Shown here piece by piece: positions 20,790 to 29,464 of a DNA stretch of 45,781 nucleotides (position 1 is the first letter of the stretch; each line of letters begins with the position of its first letter). The position numbers were made by a program, and so were the translations under genes. The notes beneath the pieces were generated by a model. The model ran no database searches, was not told the origin of the DNA, and saw only the letters and a list, made by a program, of their open reading frames with translations. The stretch lies in the NCBI GenBank assembly GCA_009602725.1, contig WELB01000080.1, forward strand, positions 314,149 through 359,929, read 5' to 3'. Source of the stretch: Spirogloea muscicola. Taxonomy: Eukaryota > Streptophyta > Zygnematophyceae > Spirogloeales > Spirogloeaceae.

Positions 20790-22463
20790 TACAGTTGCCC
20801 ATCTTAGGGGGTTTAATTTCTCTGCGTGGATGCATGTTCCATGAAATGAGACACAAGCTGCAACCAAAAGCTCATCTGAGTGTCACGGTAGGATATGGTG
20901 AATACGTGAGAGGGTGGAATCGTTTGATTTTTAGGGAAGGAGGTTGGTATTCAGCAGAGATGTATTTTCTGGTGAAAAGAGAAGTCCAGAGTACTCTGCT
21001 TTTCCATTCAGATGTCGGAGACAGGCGATAATGTGCAATGGTGGCCTGTATCTCGGGAGGTCGAAACTGTGGCTGATGTAGAGGCAGGGTCTCAAATTTG
21101 GCGACGGAGTGGAAGCCAGGACGGTAGGTGTGGATCTGAGAGTGACTGCTGCTGCAGTGTGAGTGCCAATCACATATATTCGTGGCCTTTGCTGCTGTCA
21201 TATGAGCCTCTCACTCGTCAAGAAGCCATGAGTAATGCTGAAGCACATAAAACGAAAGCATCTGCAGAAGCAGAACTGAGATCCATCAAGGAGTATGATA
21301 CTAGGGATCTGGTAGACTTACCAGCTGGCAGGAAGGCTAATTCCCAGTAAATGGGTGTTCATGATTCAAGCTGAAGGGCGATGGGTCTGTGGATAAATCC
21401 AAAGCACGTCTTGTGGCCAAAGGTTGCGCACAGAAGGCAGGCATAGTGGGACGTTTGCTCCTCGTCAAAAACAGTGCTGGTGAGGAGTTTGCTGGCCATG
21501 GCAGCCATTCATGACTTGGAAGTAGAGCAAATGGATGTGACCACAGCTTTCTTGGATGGGGATCTGGAAGAGGAGATATACATGCCTGCAGGTTTTAAAA
21601 TAAAACGCAAGGAGAGCAAAGTGTGCAGCTCAAGAAAGCACTATCCTGTCTTAAACAGGCGCCCAGGGCTTGGTATGCACAGATTGATACTTTACCAATG
21701 AGCCAAGGCTTTAAGAGATCTGAGGCTGATTACACTGTGTATGTGAGGGAGCAACGTGCTGAAGTAATTCTGGCACTGTATGTTAATGATCTGGTGGTAA
21801 TGGAGACTCAGCTTTTGAAGTGAGAAGAGTAAAGTAGTAGATGCAAGATAAAGGATCTTGGGCCCTTCAAGTAGAGAACAAAATCAGAAAGATATATATT
21901 GACATTGGGTTTGTCAAAGCACATGACTGAAGTCTTGGACAGGTTTGGTATGCTGCTGACTGAAACCTTATCTCTACTCCATAGTATACTATCTCTACTC
22001 CACAGGCTACAAGACAATTTGAGCAAGGATCAGGGACCCAAGAGGAATCAAGACAGACAACAGATGGCACAGATGCCTGACATGGAGGCAGTGGGATGTT
22101 CAATTTACGTAGCTGCGGCAGCACGTCCACATAAAACAGCAGCAGTGGGAGTGGTTGCTCAATTTCTGAAAAGGTAAGGGTTGGGAATGTTTTGGGAATA
22201 TTTGTAAGCTTTGAAGAGGATCATGCGATATTTGCAGGGGACCAAGAATCTCTGTCTGAGTTTTAAACATACGGGAGATAAATTTGATGAAATGGTAGGT
22301 TCTTGTGATGCTGAGTGGGCAGGGAGTCTGGATGACAGAAGGTCGGTGACAGGTTAAGCTCTTGAGCTGGGAGGAGCAGCAATCACTTTTAGTTGTAGGA
22401 AACAGCAGACTGTTGCAACTTCAACTTTTGAGCAGAGTATATGGCAACAACTGCAGCAGCAAA
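20790..22463 (+). mobile_element. Copia retrotransposon pol, 5' part (integrase end, reverse transcriptase, start of RNase H)
   Basis: 20820-20990 gives MRHKLQPKAHLSVTVGYGEY, the end of a Copia integrase. 21200-21350 gives EAMSNAEAHKTKASAEAELR and YDTRDLVDLPAGRKA. 21474-21800 gives MLVRSLLAMAAIHDLEVEQM, DVTTAFLDGDLEEEIYM, LKQAPRAWYAQID and LYVNDLVVM. Then come DLGPFK, VLDRFGM, CDAEWAGSLDDRRSVTG and CRKQQTVATST. Frame shifts and stops occur throughout, and the catalytic YVDD reads YVND. The sequence breaks at the motif EYMATTAAA (22463) and resumes at 27605. Confidence 0.85.
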
Positions 22464-22861
22464 TAAAGGACGATTCCAGCAGACTGGCTGTGAGAGGCTA
22501 GCCTAGAAAAAATGAAGTGGCTCTCCCAATAGGGGCAAGGGCTGAGAGAGCCAGCCCGAAAAGAATTGACGAGGTTCGAAGGGGCCACAATACGAACCCC
22601 CCCCCCCCACCCTCCGGGTCAATCTGCTGTAGGTTATGTAGATTTTTAGATGTGCTTGCCTTTGTACCTGGCCATTTGGCCTACATTTCTTTCTAATACA
22701 CGATCTTTTTTCTCCCCCCCCCGGGGTAAAACAGATGAACAAAGTTCGAAGGGGCTAAGGAAAGGGGCCAAAAGAAGATGAGCTCGCCCATAGAAGAATG
22801 GACAAGGTCTGAGGGAGCTTGAGTGCGAACGACTAGGACTAAGACATCAGCCAGGGAACGC

Positions 22862-23137
22862 TCAGTAACCTCTAGACAGGAGATGCAGATCCGAGTAGCT
22901 AGCTGGTGGAAAGACGTCGCCCTGACGGAAGCCGGAGGCTGCCGCCAAAGCTCGGCCTGCGCGCAAGTGAACCGCGAAGGCGAGGGACCGCTGCATCGAG
23001 ACGGCCAAACGCATACGGAACACCTGAGCGAGGGACCCGGCTACGTTGAAGCCGGGCTGCGCCCATAGAAGAGAGGGGCTGGCAGAAGCCAGACAAAAAA
23101 AAAAGAATAGACAGATTCCAAAAGAAGGGAAACACAC
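22862..23137 (-). pseudogene. LINE family 1 ORF2 C-terminus
   Basis: The minus frame reads PGFNVAGSLAQVFRMRLAVS, RAGRALAAASGFRQGDVFPP and ASYSDLHLLSRGY, then a stop. The family 1 tail hairpin in minus orientation lies near 23070-23105, which shows that a second copy abuts it. Confidence 0.75.
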
Positions 23138-23394
23138 TAGCTAGGCATCGAGACAACTAGAGATAACGGAACCACACGAAGTTCAAAACCCGCGGGTGAG
23201 CAACATCAGGTCAGACAAAGCGCTATCTCAGAACTGGTGTAGGATGAACCACTCAACATGTACGAGTGAGGAGCCTCAAATCGGAAGCCTAGCTTCTCTG
23301 ACCTGCTAAGGGTACTGAGTATTTCGTAGCTGCTTTGTTTCTTTGTGTGCTTGTCTTTCTTAGCGCTTCCCCTGGCCCCCTTCGCGCGGGCCGT

Positions 23395-23640
23395 GCTCTT
23401 GTTGCTGCTTCCGGGTCTCGTCCGGCTGCATCTTTTCCAGCTTCGAGCTACTCTGACCTGATGTTGCGTGCTGGTGCCGACGTACGCAGATGATACCACT
23501 CTGGTGGGACCGCCTGCAGACGTCGTGGCAGCCTTTGCTACCCTCCAGGTGCAGCTGCGCGCGATCGGCCTGGACATCAGGGCGGACAAGTGCTGTGCCT
23601 GGTCCCCGGCAGGTCCCCTGCCCCTTTGTGTGGAAGCGAG
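23395..23640 (+). pseudogene. LINE fragments: C-terminus fused to a reverse-transcriptase piece
   Basis: The + strand reads ALVAASGSRPAASFPASSYS, DLML. Without the usual stop it then passes directly into PTYADDTTLVGPPADVV and IGLDIRADKCCAWSPAG. The latter is the palm of a LINE reverse transcriptase with an intact YADD box (23483-23494), the metal-binding aspartates of motif C. The rest of the RT is missing on both sides. From about 23640 the opposite strand carries a family 2 fragment (RKLRHYSDYPQCDQLLPAAI). Confidence 0.7.
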
Positions 23641-23789
23641 GACCCAGACAGCCAAAGATGTCGATTGCAGCTGGCAGGAGTTGATCGCATTGGGGGTAAT
23701 CGGAGTAATGCCGCAGTTTTCTTTGCTCTGCTCCGCCCACTGCGTGCCCAGCAATGTGTGTTGATGCTGGGCCAAAAGAGGATAAAGAG

Positions 23790-25632
23790 CGACAGCAACG
23801 GGAGGCGGGTTTGGGGCTTAGCTCCTCCTCCCCGCGGGCGATTGCTTTGCACCGCCGGGCTGGTCGCGCCCGTGCAGCAGCCTCTGGCAGCTGCTTCCGG
23901 GTCTCGGCAAAGTGCCGCTTCTCCTGCTCCGAGTTACTCTGATTTGCTGTTGCTCACACGTGGATACTGAGCAGCCATCTGCATCTCCCTCTGCACCATC
24001 TTGCACTTTGTAGTGTCGTCCTTTTTCAGCACCTCTTTCTTTGGCTTTGAACATTGTCCATTCTTTTTGGGTTGGCTTTGCCAGCCCCTCTTCTGCCAGA
24101 CACCGGCCGAGGGCCTCACTCTCCTCGGCGTCCCCCTGGGCGCACCTGCCTTCGTGGCGGAGCAGCTGCAGGGGCGGCTGCAGGACCACCTCCGGCCGGC
24201 GGCCCGCCTGCACACGCTGAACGACATGCAGCTGGCAACCGCCATGCTGACCCGGTGCATCGCGCAGCGGCCCCACTACCTGGCCCGCACCGTCCTTCCC
24301 TCACCGGCGGTGACGGCAGCGTATGAGGCCTTCGACACCGGCATCATGGCGGCCGCAGCCTCCCTCGTGCAGCACCCGGCGTTCCTCACCACCCAAGCTG
24401 CGCAGCTGCAGGCCAGCCTGCCGATCAGTCGTGGCGGCTTGGGATGCCGCTCAGTTGCCCGCGTCTGTGAGGCGGCCTTCCTGGGAAGCTGGGCGCAGGT
24501 GGCCGCCCCCATGTGTCAGCGGTTCCTCGTGCACGGACAACGCGCCCTGGAGCGGGCGGCAGCCGATGTGGAGACAGGCCAACTCCCCTTCCAAGTCGCC
24601 CTCCGCACTGCCCGCGACAGGCTCCTGCAGGTCCACCCCAACATGTCCGAGCAGACTGTTCCTTTCCGGCACCTCGCCCACACTCCAGACCTGCGGGCTC
24701 AGGCACGCTTCACGGCGTTGGTCGAGAAGGCGGCCTCCGACCAGGCGGTGGAGCTTCTCCCTCCGTCTGACGTTCGCGGGCGTGCTCGGCTTCTCTCCGC
24801 CTCTTCCCCTGGGGCGGCGGCGTGGCTCCAAGCGCTCCCACTCTATGCCGCACTTACCATGCCCGACGAGGTCTACCGGACGGCGGTGCATCGGCTCTTG
24901 GGGCTCCTCCCTCCCTGCCTTACAGGTGTCACACAGTGCGAGTGCGGCGCCCGGCACGCCGACCCTGCGGAGCTGGCCGCGCACATGCTCCGTTGCGCCC
25001 ACGGAGGCGAGAGGACCGCTTCCCATGATCTTTTGCGCGATGGTATGCAGGGGGTGTTCATAGAGGCGGGCTTCAAGGTGGCGGTGGAGTGCTCCTCAGT
25101 CATGCCCATCCTGCGGGGCGAGGACGGCCGGTCGCACACCCGGCGCGCCGACCTGGTCGCTATCCTGCCCAGCGGCGGTCCCCGCATCATCACTGATGTG
25201 GTGACAACGGACAGCTACGACTCCGGCAACCCCACCAGGTCGGCGTCGTTTGCAGGGCATGCGGTCGGCCTGGCAGCCCGGGCAAAAGAGATAAAATATG
25301 CCGATCACCCGGTCGGTGATGAGTTCGCGGCCCTGGCGATAGATGTTCACGGGGCCTTCGGCAGCCGCTGGCTGGATCTCCTCCAGCGGCTTGCTCGTCA
25401 GGCTATTGATCGGCGGTCGGGTCCGCCCGGGTCGCTGCCCGGCTTCAACGCCGCCGGGTCGCTCGCCCAGGTCTTTCGCATGCGCTTGGCGGTATCGTTC
25501 CAGCGATCCCTTGCCCACGCTGTCCACACGCGCGCAGGACGCGCTCTGGCCGCGGCCTCCGGGTCTCGGCGGAGTGCCTCCTTCCCGGCCTCGAGCTACT
25601 CGGACCTGATGTTGCTCACTCGCGGGTACTGA
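23790..25632 (+). pseudogene. LINE family 1 ORF2, longest C-terminal copy
   Basis: A C-terminal end (AAASGSRQSAASPAPSYSDL...LTRGY, stop near 23970) and a tail stem-loop (24068-24090) precede a 543-codon frame, 24001-25632. The frame first runs through tail sequence and becomes genuine ORF2 at about 24105: LTLLGVPLGAPAF, then ISRGGLGCRSVARVCEAAFL, LLGLLPPCLTGVTQCECG, the zinc motif CECG...ELAAHMLRC, GERTASHDLLRD, RRADLVAILPSG, RIITDVVTTDSYD and the end SYSDLMLLTRGY. His-Asp, Ala-Asp and Asp-Val-Val positions resemble the His-Asn / Pro-Asp / Asp-x-x boxes of a restriction-like endonuclease. No RT is attached, so it is a 5'-truncated insertion. The coding frame itself is intact over about 510 codons. 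Confidence 0.75.
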
Positions 25633-26250
25633 GCTTCCCTAGTATGTTGTCGTGATTGGTAGAGTAGAGGAGTCCTTCCTCGGCTTCTCATTCTTCGGCT
25701 TTGGACATTGTCCATTCTTTTTGGGCTGGCTTTGCCAGCCCCTCTTTCTTTATGGGCGAGCCTTCTTCTTGATGTTGCTCACCCGCGGGTTTTGAAGTTC
25801 GTGTGGTTCCGTCATGTCTAGTTGTTTCGATGCCTAGCTAGTGTGTTTCCCTTCTTTTGGATTTTGTCCATTCTTTTTTGGCTGGCTTCTGCCAGCCCCT
25901 CTCTTCTATGGGTGAGCTCATCTTCCTTCTCGTACTTTTGTTCATCCTTTTTTGGGCTGGCTTGTCCAGCCCTTATCCTCAATGGGCGAGCCCTTCCTCA
26001 ATCAGAAGCAAGCGCGGCCAGATTAACTGGTGGCTGGGAGAGGCCAGCCCAAAAGAATGGACAAGGTCGGAAGAAGTGCTCGCTCATAGAGGATAGGGGC
26101 TGGGAATGGCCAGCCAAAAAAGAATGAACAAGGTGCGAAGGGGCAGGGGAAGCGCGAGATAAGAACAAGCATGATAGGAATGAAGCAGCTACCGAAACAC
26201 GAACGAAACACTCAGTAATCCCTGCTAAGGGGTTACTGCCCACCTGATTG
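25633..26250. repeat. Cluster of LINE family 1 3'-UTR stem-loop units
   Basis: + strand units lie at about 25710-25765 (GGGCTGGCTTTGCCAGCCC at 25723-25741), 25865-25920 and 25940-25995. Minus-strand units lie at about 26028-26075 and 26080-26130. Each is followed by CCTC...ATGGGCGAGC or its complement. The block ends in a minus-strand C-terminus (CTCAGTAATCCCTGCTAAGG). Confidence 0.75.
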
Positions 26251-26254
26251 CCTA

Positions 26255-27030
26255 ATTGGGGTGCGCCAGTGTGAGTGTGGCTTCCGCGCAGAGGGTGCTG
26301 AGCTCACCACTCACATGGTGCGATGCTCCACTGAAGCAGAAGTGGTGGGCATCCACAACCTCCTCCGCAATGCCCTGGCGGGTTTGATGCGCGACGCCAG
26401 GTTCTGTGTGGTCGTGGAAGTGAACAACATCATGCCTATCACCACGGACGCCCAAAGACGTCAACATCGCCGCACACTTGACATTGTGGGCGTGCAACCT
26501 GGTGGAGGACCACGGGCCTCGGTCGATGTTGTTGTTACGGAGGCTTAGAAAGGTCCAGCATCAACGCACCTCGCTGGCCACGCAGTGGGCAGTGGAGAAC
26601 AAAGATAGGTGCAGCACTACTCCGACTACCCCCAATGCGATCAGCTCCTGCCAGCGGCAGTCGACATCGTTGGCAATTCAGGTCCTCTTTTTCACACTCT
26701 CCTTCGGAATATTGCCGCTCTAGGCTAGGCTCGACATGCAGATGTGTTTCCGGCTGAGATGGGCTTGCCAGCTGCACGTTTGTCGCTCTTGCGACGACGA
26801 GTTTCGGCCTGTTTGCAGCGTGCTCAGGCTAATGCTTTGCACCAGAAAGCTGGGCGAGCTCTAGTTGGTAGCAGAAGGGCTTCAAATTGGTCATCTAGTA
26901 CTCAGGAATCAATCAGCGACCCTTAAGTATTAACCCGTGGTTACTGAGCGGGTCAATCTGCTGTAGATTATGTACGTGATGTGCTTGCCTTTGTACTTGG
27001 CCATTTGGCCTTCGTTTGTTTCAAATACAC
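26255..27030 (+). pseudogene. LINE family 2 ORF2 C-terminus and 3' UTR
   Basis: The first frame reads RQCECGFRAEGAELTTHMVR, C, then NIMPITTDAQRRQHRRTLDI, VGVQPGGGPRASVDVVVTEA and a stop. Shifted frames continue with KAGRALVGSRRASNW and the tail GAGCGGGTCAATCTGCTG, GTACTTGGCCATTTGGCC. The first zinc/endonuclease-like part is well kept; the rest is frameshifted. Confidence 0.7.
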
Positions 27031-27039
27031 GTAAGCTTT

Positions 27040-27600
27040 CCTGCTAAGCAGCCGCAGGTTAGAGAAACTAGCCTCCTTGGTAGCGGGTCCCCTGGCTAGA
27101 GCCAGAGGCGGCAGCAAAAGAAATTGCTCGCCTAATAGAAAAAGAGGGGCTAGCAAAGCCAGCCCAGACAAGAATGGACAATTTCCAAGGCCACAAAGAA
27201 TATGCCGGAAAGAAAAAACCACACAACGAGACACGAGAGGATGCAGATGGAAGCTCAGTACCCATGAGTGAGCAACAGCAAGTCAAAATAACTCGAAGCT
27301 GGTAAAGAGGCACTCCGCCGAGACCCAGAGGCAGCAAGGGCTCGACCAGCGCGGAGATGCAGCACGCGAGCCATGACCGCTGCAGCGAGACGGCTAAGCG
27401 CATGCGATACACCTGCGCAAGGCATCCGGCTGCATGGAAGTCCACCGGCTGCCCATGGAAGCGGCGGGACATAGCGTGGCGCCAGAGCTGGTTGAGCAGC
27501 TCAAGCTACCGAGCTCCCATCGGACCGTGAGTGTTGATGGCGAGCGAGACGAACTCGTCTCCCGCGGGTGGTCTGCGTATTTCAACTCCTCCAGAAAACA
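27040..27600 (-). pseudogene. LINE family 1 ORF2 C-terminus, frameshifted
   Basis: Minus frames give KYADHPRETSSS, then RFHGQPVDFHAAGCLAQVYR, MRLAVSLQRSW. The tail stem-loop (GGGGCTAGCAAAGCCAGCCC on the + strand, near 27140) belongs to it or to a neighbour. Confidence 0.65.
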
Positions 27601-27604
27601 GAAT

Positions 27605-27950
27605 CAGCAAAGGAAGCAACCTGGCTGAGGAGACTACCACAAGAATGTGGAACTTTTTATTCGTCAAATGCAAACCACTTCATTCAGTTATATATAAGGT
27701 AATACTGCTCTGATGAGGAACCCTGTCTATCATGCTCGTACGATGCATATACAGATACAACATCATTTTATCCAAAAGAAGGTAGACGAAGAGTCCTCAA
27801 GATGCAATCCTGTAGTGCAACAAATATGACTGCAGATATTCTGACCAAGGGCTTGCCTAAGCCCAAGTATGATAGATATGAAAGTTTAGCAGGTCTGGCT
27901 GATTCACATGATCAATGGGGAGTGTTTAATGTAGTATTATGGTGAATCAG
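27605..27950 (+). mobile_element. Copia pol 3' end and probable start of the 3' LTR
   Basis: The frames read AKEATWLRRLPQECG, GNTALMRNPVYHARTMHIQI, QHHFIQKKV, then in a shifted frame MQSCSATNMTADILTKGLPK and PKYDRYESLAGL. That is the end of Copia RNase H (ADILTK box). A purine tract CAATGGGGAG is followed by TGTTTAATGT at about 27923, the usual layout for polypurine tract and LTR start. It continues the element broken at 22463. Confidence 0.8.
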
Positions 27951-28017
27951 CGGGCCGGGATGGGTGACCATCTTGCCCGGGCCGGGATGAGTGACCATCC
28001 CGGCCCGCTGATTCACC
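27941..28017. repeat. Perfect 23-bp inverted repeat (hairpin)
   Basis: GGTGAATCAGCGGGCCGGGA + TGG at 27941-27963 is exactly complementary to 27995-28017. The 31-bp loop contains a partial direct repeat GCCGGGATG(G/A)GTGACCATC. It sits just inside the presumed Copia LTR. Confidence 0.85.
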
Positions 28018-28499
28018 ATTCACCACCAGCAAGGAGCGCAAAAACCCCGACGGGGCTTGGATGCAGTACAGAACAAGCTTTGGGAGCCGTGACATTTTGG
28101 AAAAGCCCCAACTTTCGTGCTCTTGAGATGCTATACGCTGCACTTAGATAGGACAAGGCCGTGCTGATGTGCAGACTGAGGCATCTCATGCAGCTTCCCT
28201 TACTGCCACTTAAGTCAGTTGTGCATGGATCTCATTCTCGTCCGACATTACGAAATTGCCTATGTTGGGCTTGCCCATACGGGAGCCACGAGTGGCTGTG
28301 TTGTGCATGCTCCATCTTACACAACCATGTTGTTCTCCTACACTCGTAGAGAAGCTCACGATGCTGAGGTGCTCACTAGTAAAGACCGACATGGTACTTC
28401 TTTAACATACGCCTGCTTAGGATCCTCATAGCCGTGCCGATACGTCCAACTACACATAACACGTACACACAAAGATGTTCGCTCAGAGATGTAGTGAAG

Positions 28500-29464
28500 G
28501 CAACTGGAGGTATTATCTTGACAATCCCTCAAGTCCCTGGCTGGGTGTTGGACATTGATCATCCACACTTCCGTGACCAGCTTTCCTTCACAAATCCAAT
28601 GTATGCTGGCAGTTGCCATGTATTGGAGAATGTCAGTGAGCATTTGTCTGTCAGTCCAAGACTGGTACTCATGGCACCCTGATCGAGGACCCAAAAATGC
28701 ACAGCCATTTCCAGCCTGCAATGGTGGGCTGTCAGCCAGCAGTGACGAATGGCCTCGTACATGCTGACCCAATTGCAGCAGCAGTGGGTGCTTTGGTACA
28801 CAATATGGACATTGTTCAGGAGTGGCCAGGAATATGATCTGTTCTGGCACTTGCCAGCCGGCAGTGCTGTTAATAAGGGGGCAGATAGTATATCTGACCC
28901 AACAATTGTAAAATATCCTGGCACATGTATACAGATGTATACAGATGTATTCAGAAGCAGCATTGAGCGCTGCAGTCAGCTTCATCACTGTTGACTAGAA
29001 GCATTGAGGCATTATTGTTAGGCTGCCATCGCCAGCTGCACAGATGCAGTGGCTAACCAGGCAGCGTACCCTCCTCAACTGGTCTGCTTGTAGAATTGTT
29101 CCCTGCCAACTGCTGGCTCTGTGTACTGACTCGGTCGCTCGGAAGGCCAAGCACATGCCTGCCGAGATGCGATCTCTTCAAGTGAGCTGATGCAAGCTCA
29201 TATAGACTGCCGCATGCACCAACAGGAGACAGCTGCAGGAGGGGGTGCTGGCGAGAATATTGCCGCTGCCTCGCCCTGCAGCTGACTCCTGCACCAGATC
29301 GGTCCGACTGCCATTCCCATTCAGCTGCAGCGACCTGTCACCTCAATTGGGTGCGGCTGACCACCACTGGCCATGCTGTTGCTCACGGCCAGGAACCATT
29401 TGTGATGGAGCAGGTTCTCCTGCAAGGCAGTTCTCCGATTGCCTTTAGCTATCAGCTACTCTAG
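28500..29464 (+). CDS. Candidate multi-exon gene of unknown function (3' part)
   Basis: Three stretches look coding and have splice-like edges. The first is GTLIEDPKMHSHFQPAMVGC, QPAVTNGLVHADPIAAAVGA (about 28670-28840). The second is MQWLTRQRTLLNWSACRIVP and ARKAKHMPAEMRSLQ, with acceptor CACAG|ATG near 29043 and donor CAA|GTGAGC near 29179. The third is a last exon after CTGCAG| near 29330 ending VRLTTTGHAVAHGQEPFVME, QVLLQGSSPIAFSYQLL, TAG (29462-29464). I could not join all exons in phase and recognise no family. Its stop overlaps the 3' end of the minus-strand gene. Treat as a lead. Confidence 0.3.

Larger units (their letters stand above)
22464..27604. mobile_element. 5.1-kb nest of LINE fragments inserted in the Copia element
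   Basis: CAGCAAA stands at 22457-22463 and again at 27605-27611, exactly where the Copia RNase H frame breaks (...ATTAAA) and resumes (AKEATWLRRL). This is a candidate 7-bp target duplication. Inside are at least ten LINE pieces in both orientations: family 1 minus (22501-22565 tail, 22862-23137 C-terminus), family 2 tail (22615-22720), family 1 plus (23300-23475, 23790-25780), tails (25860-26110), family 2 plus (26255-27030) and family 1 minus (27040-27600). Several later insertions into the first are likely. Confidence 0.7.

Noticed and set aside
24323-25063. 246-codon frame inside the LINE, plus several antisense frames of 90-190 codons
   Set aside because: Out-of-phase readings of the GC-rich LINE ORF2; the ORF2 phase matches other copies and these do not.
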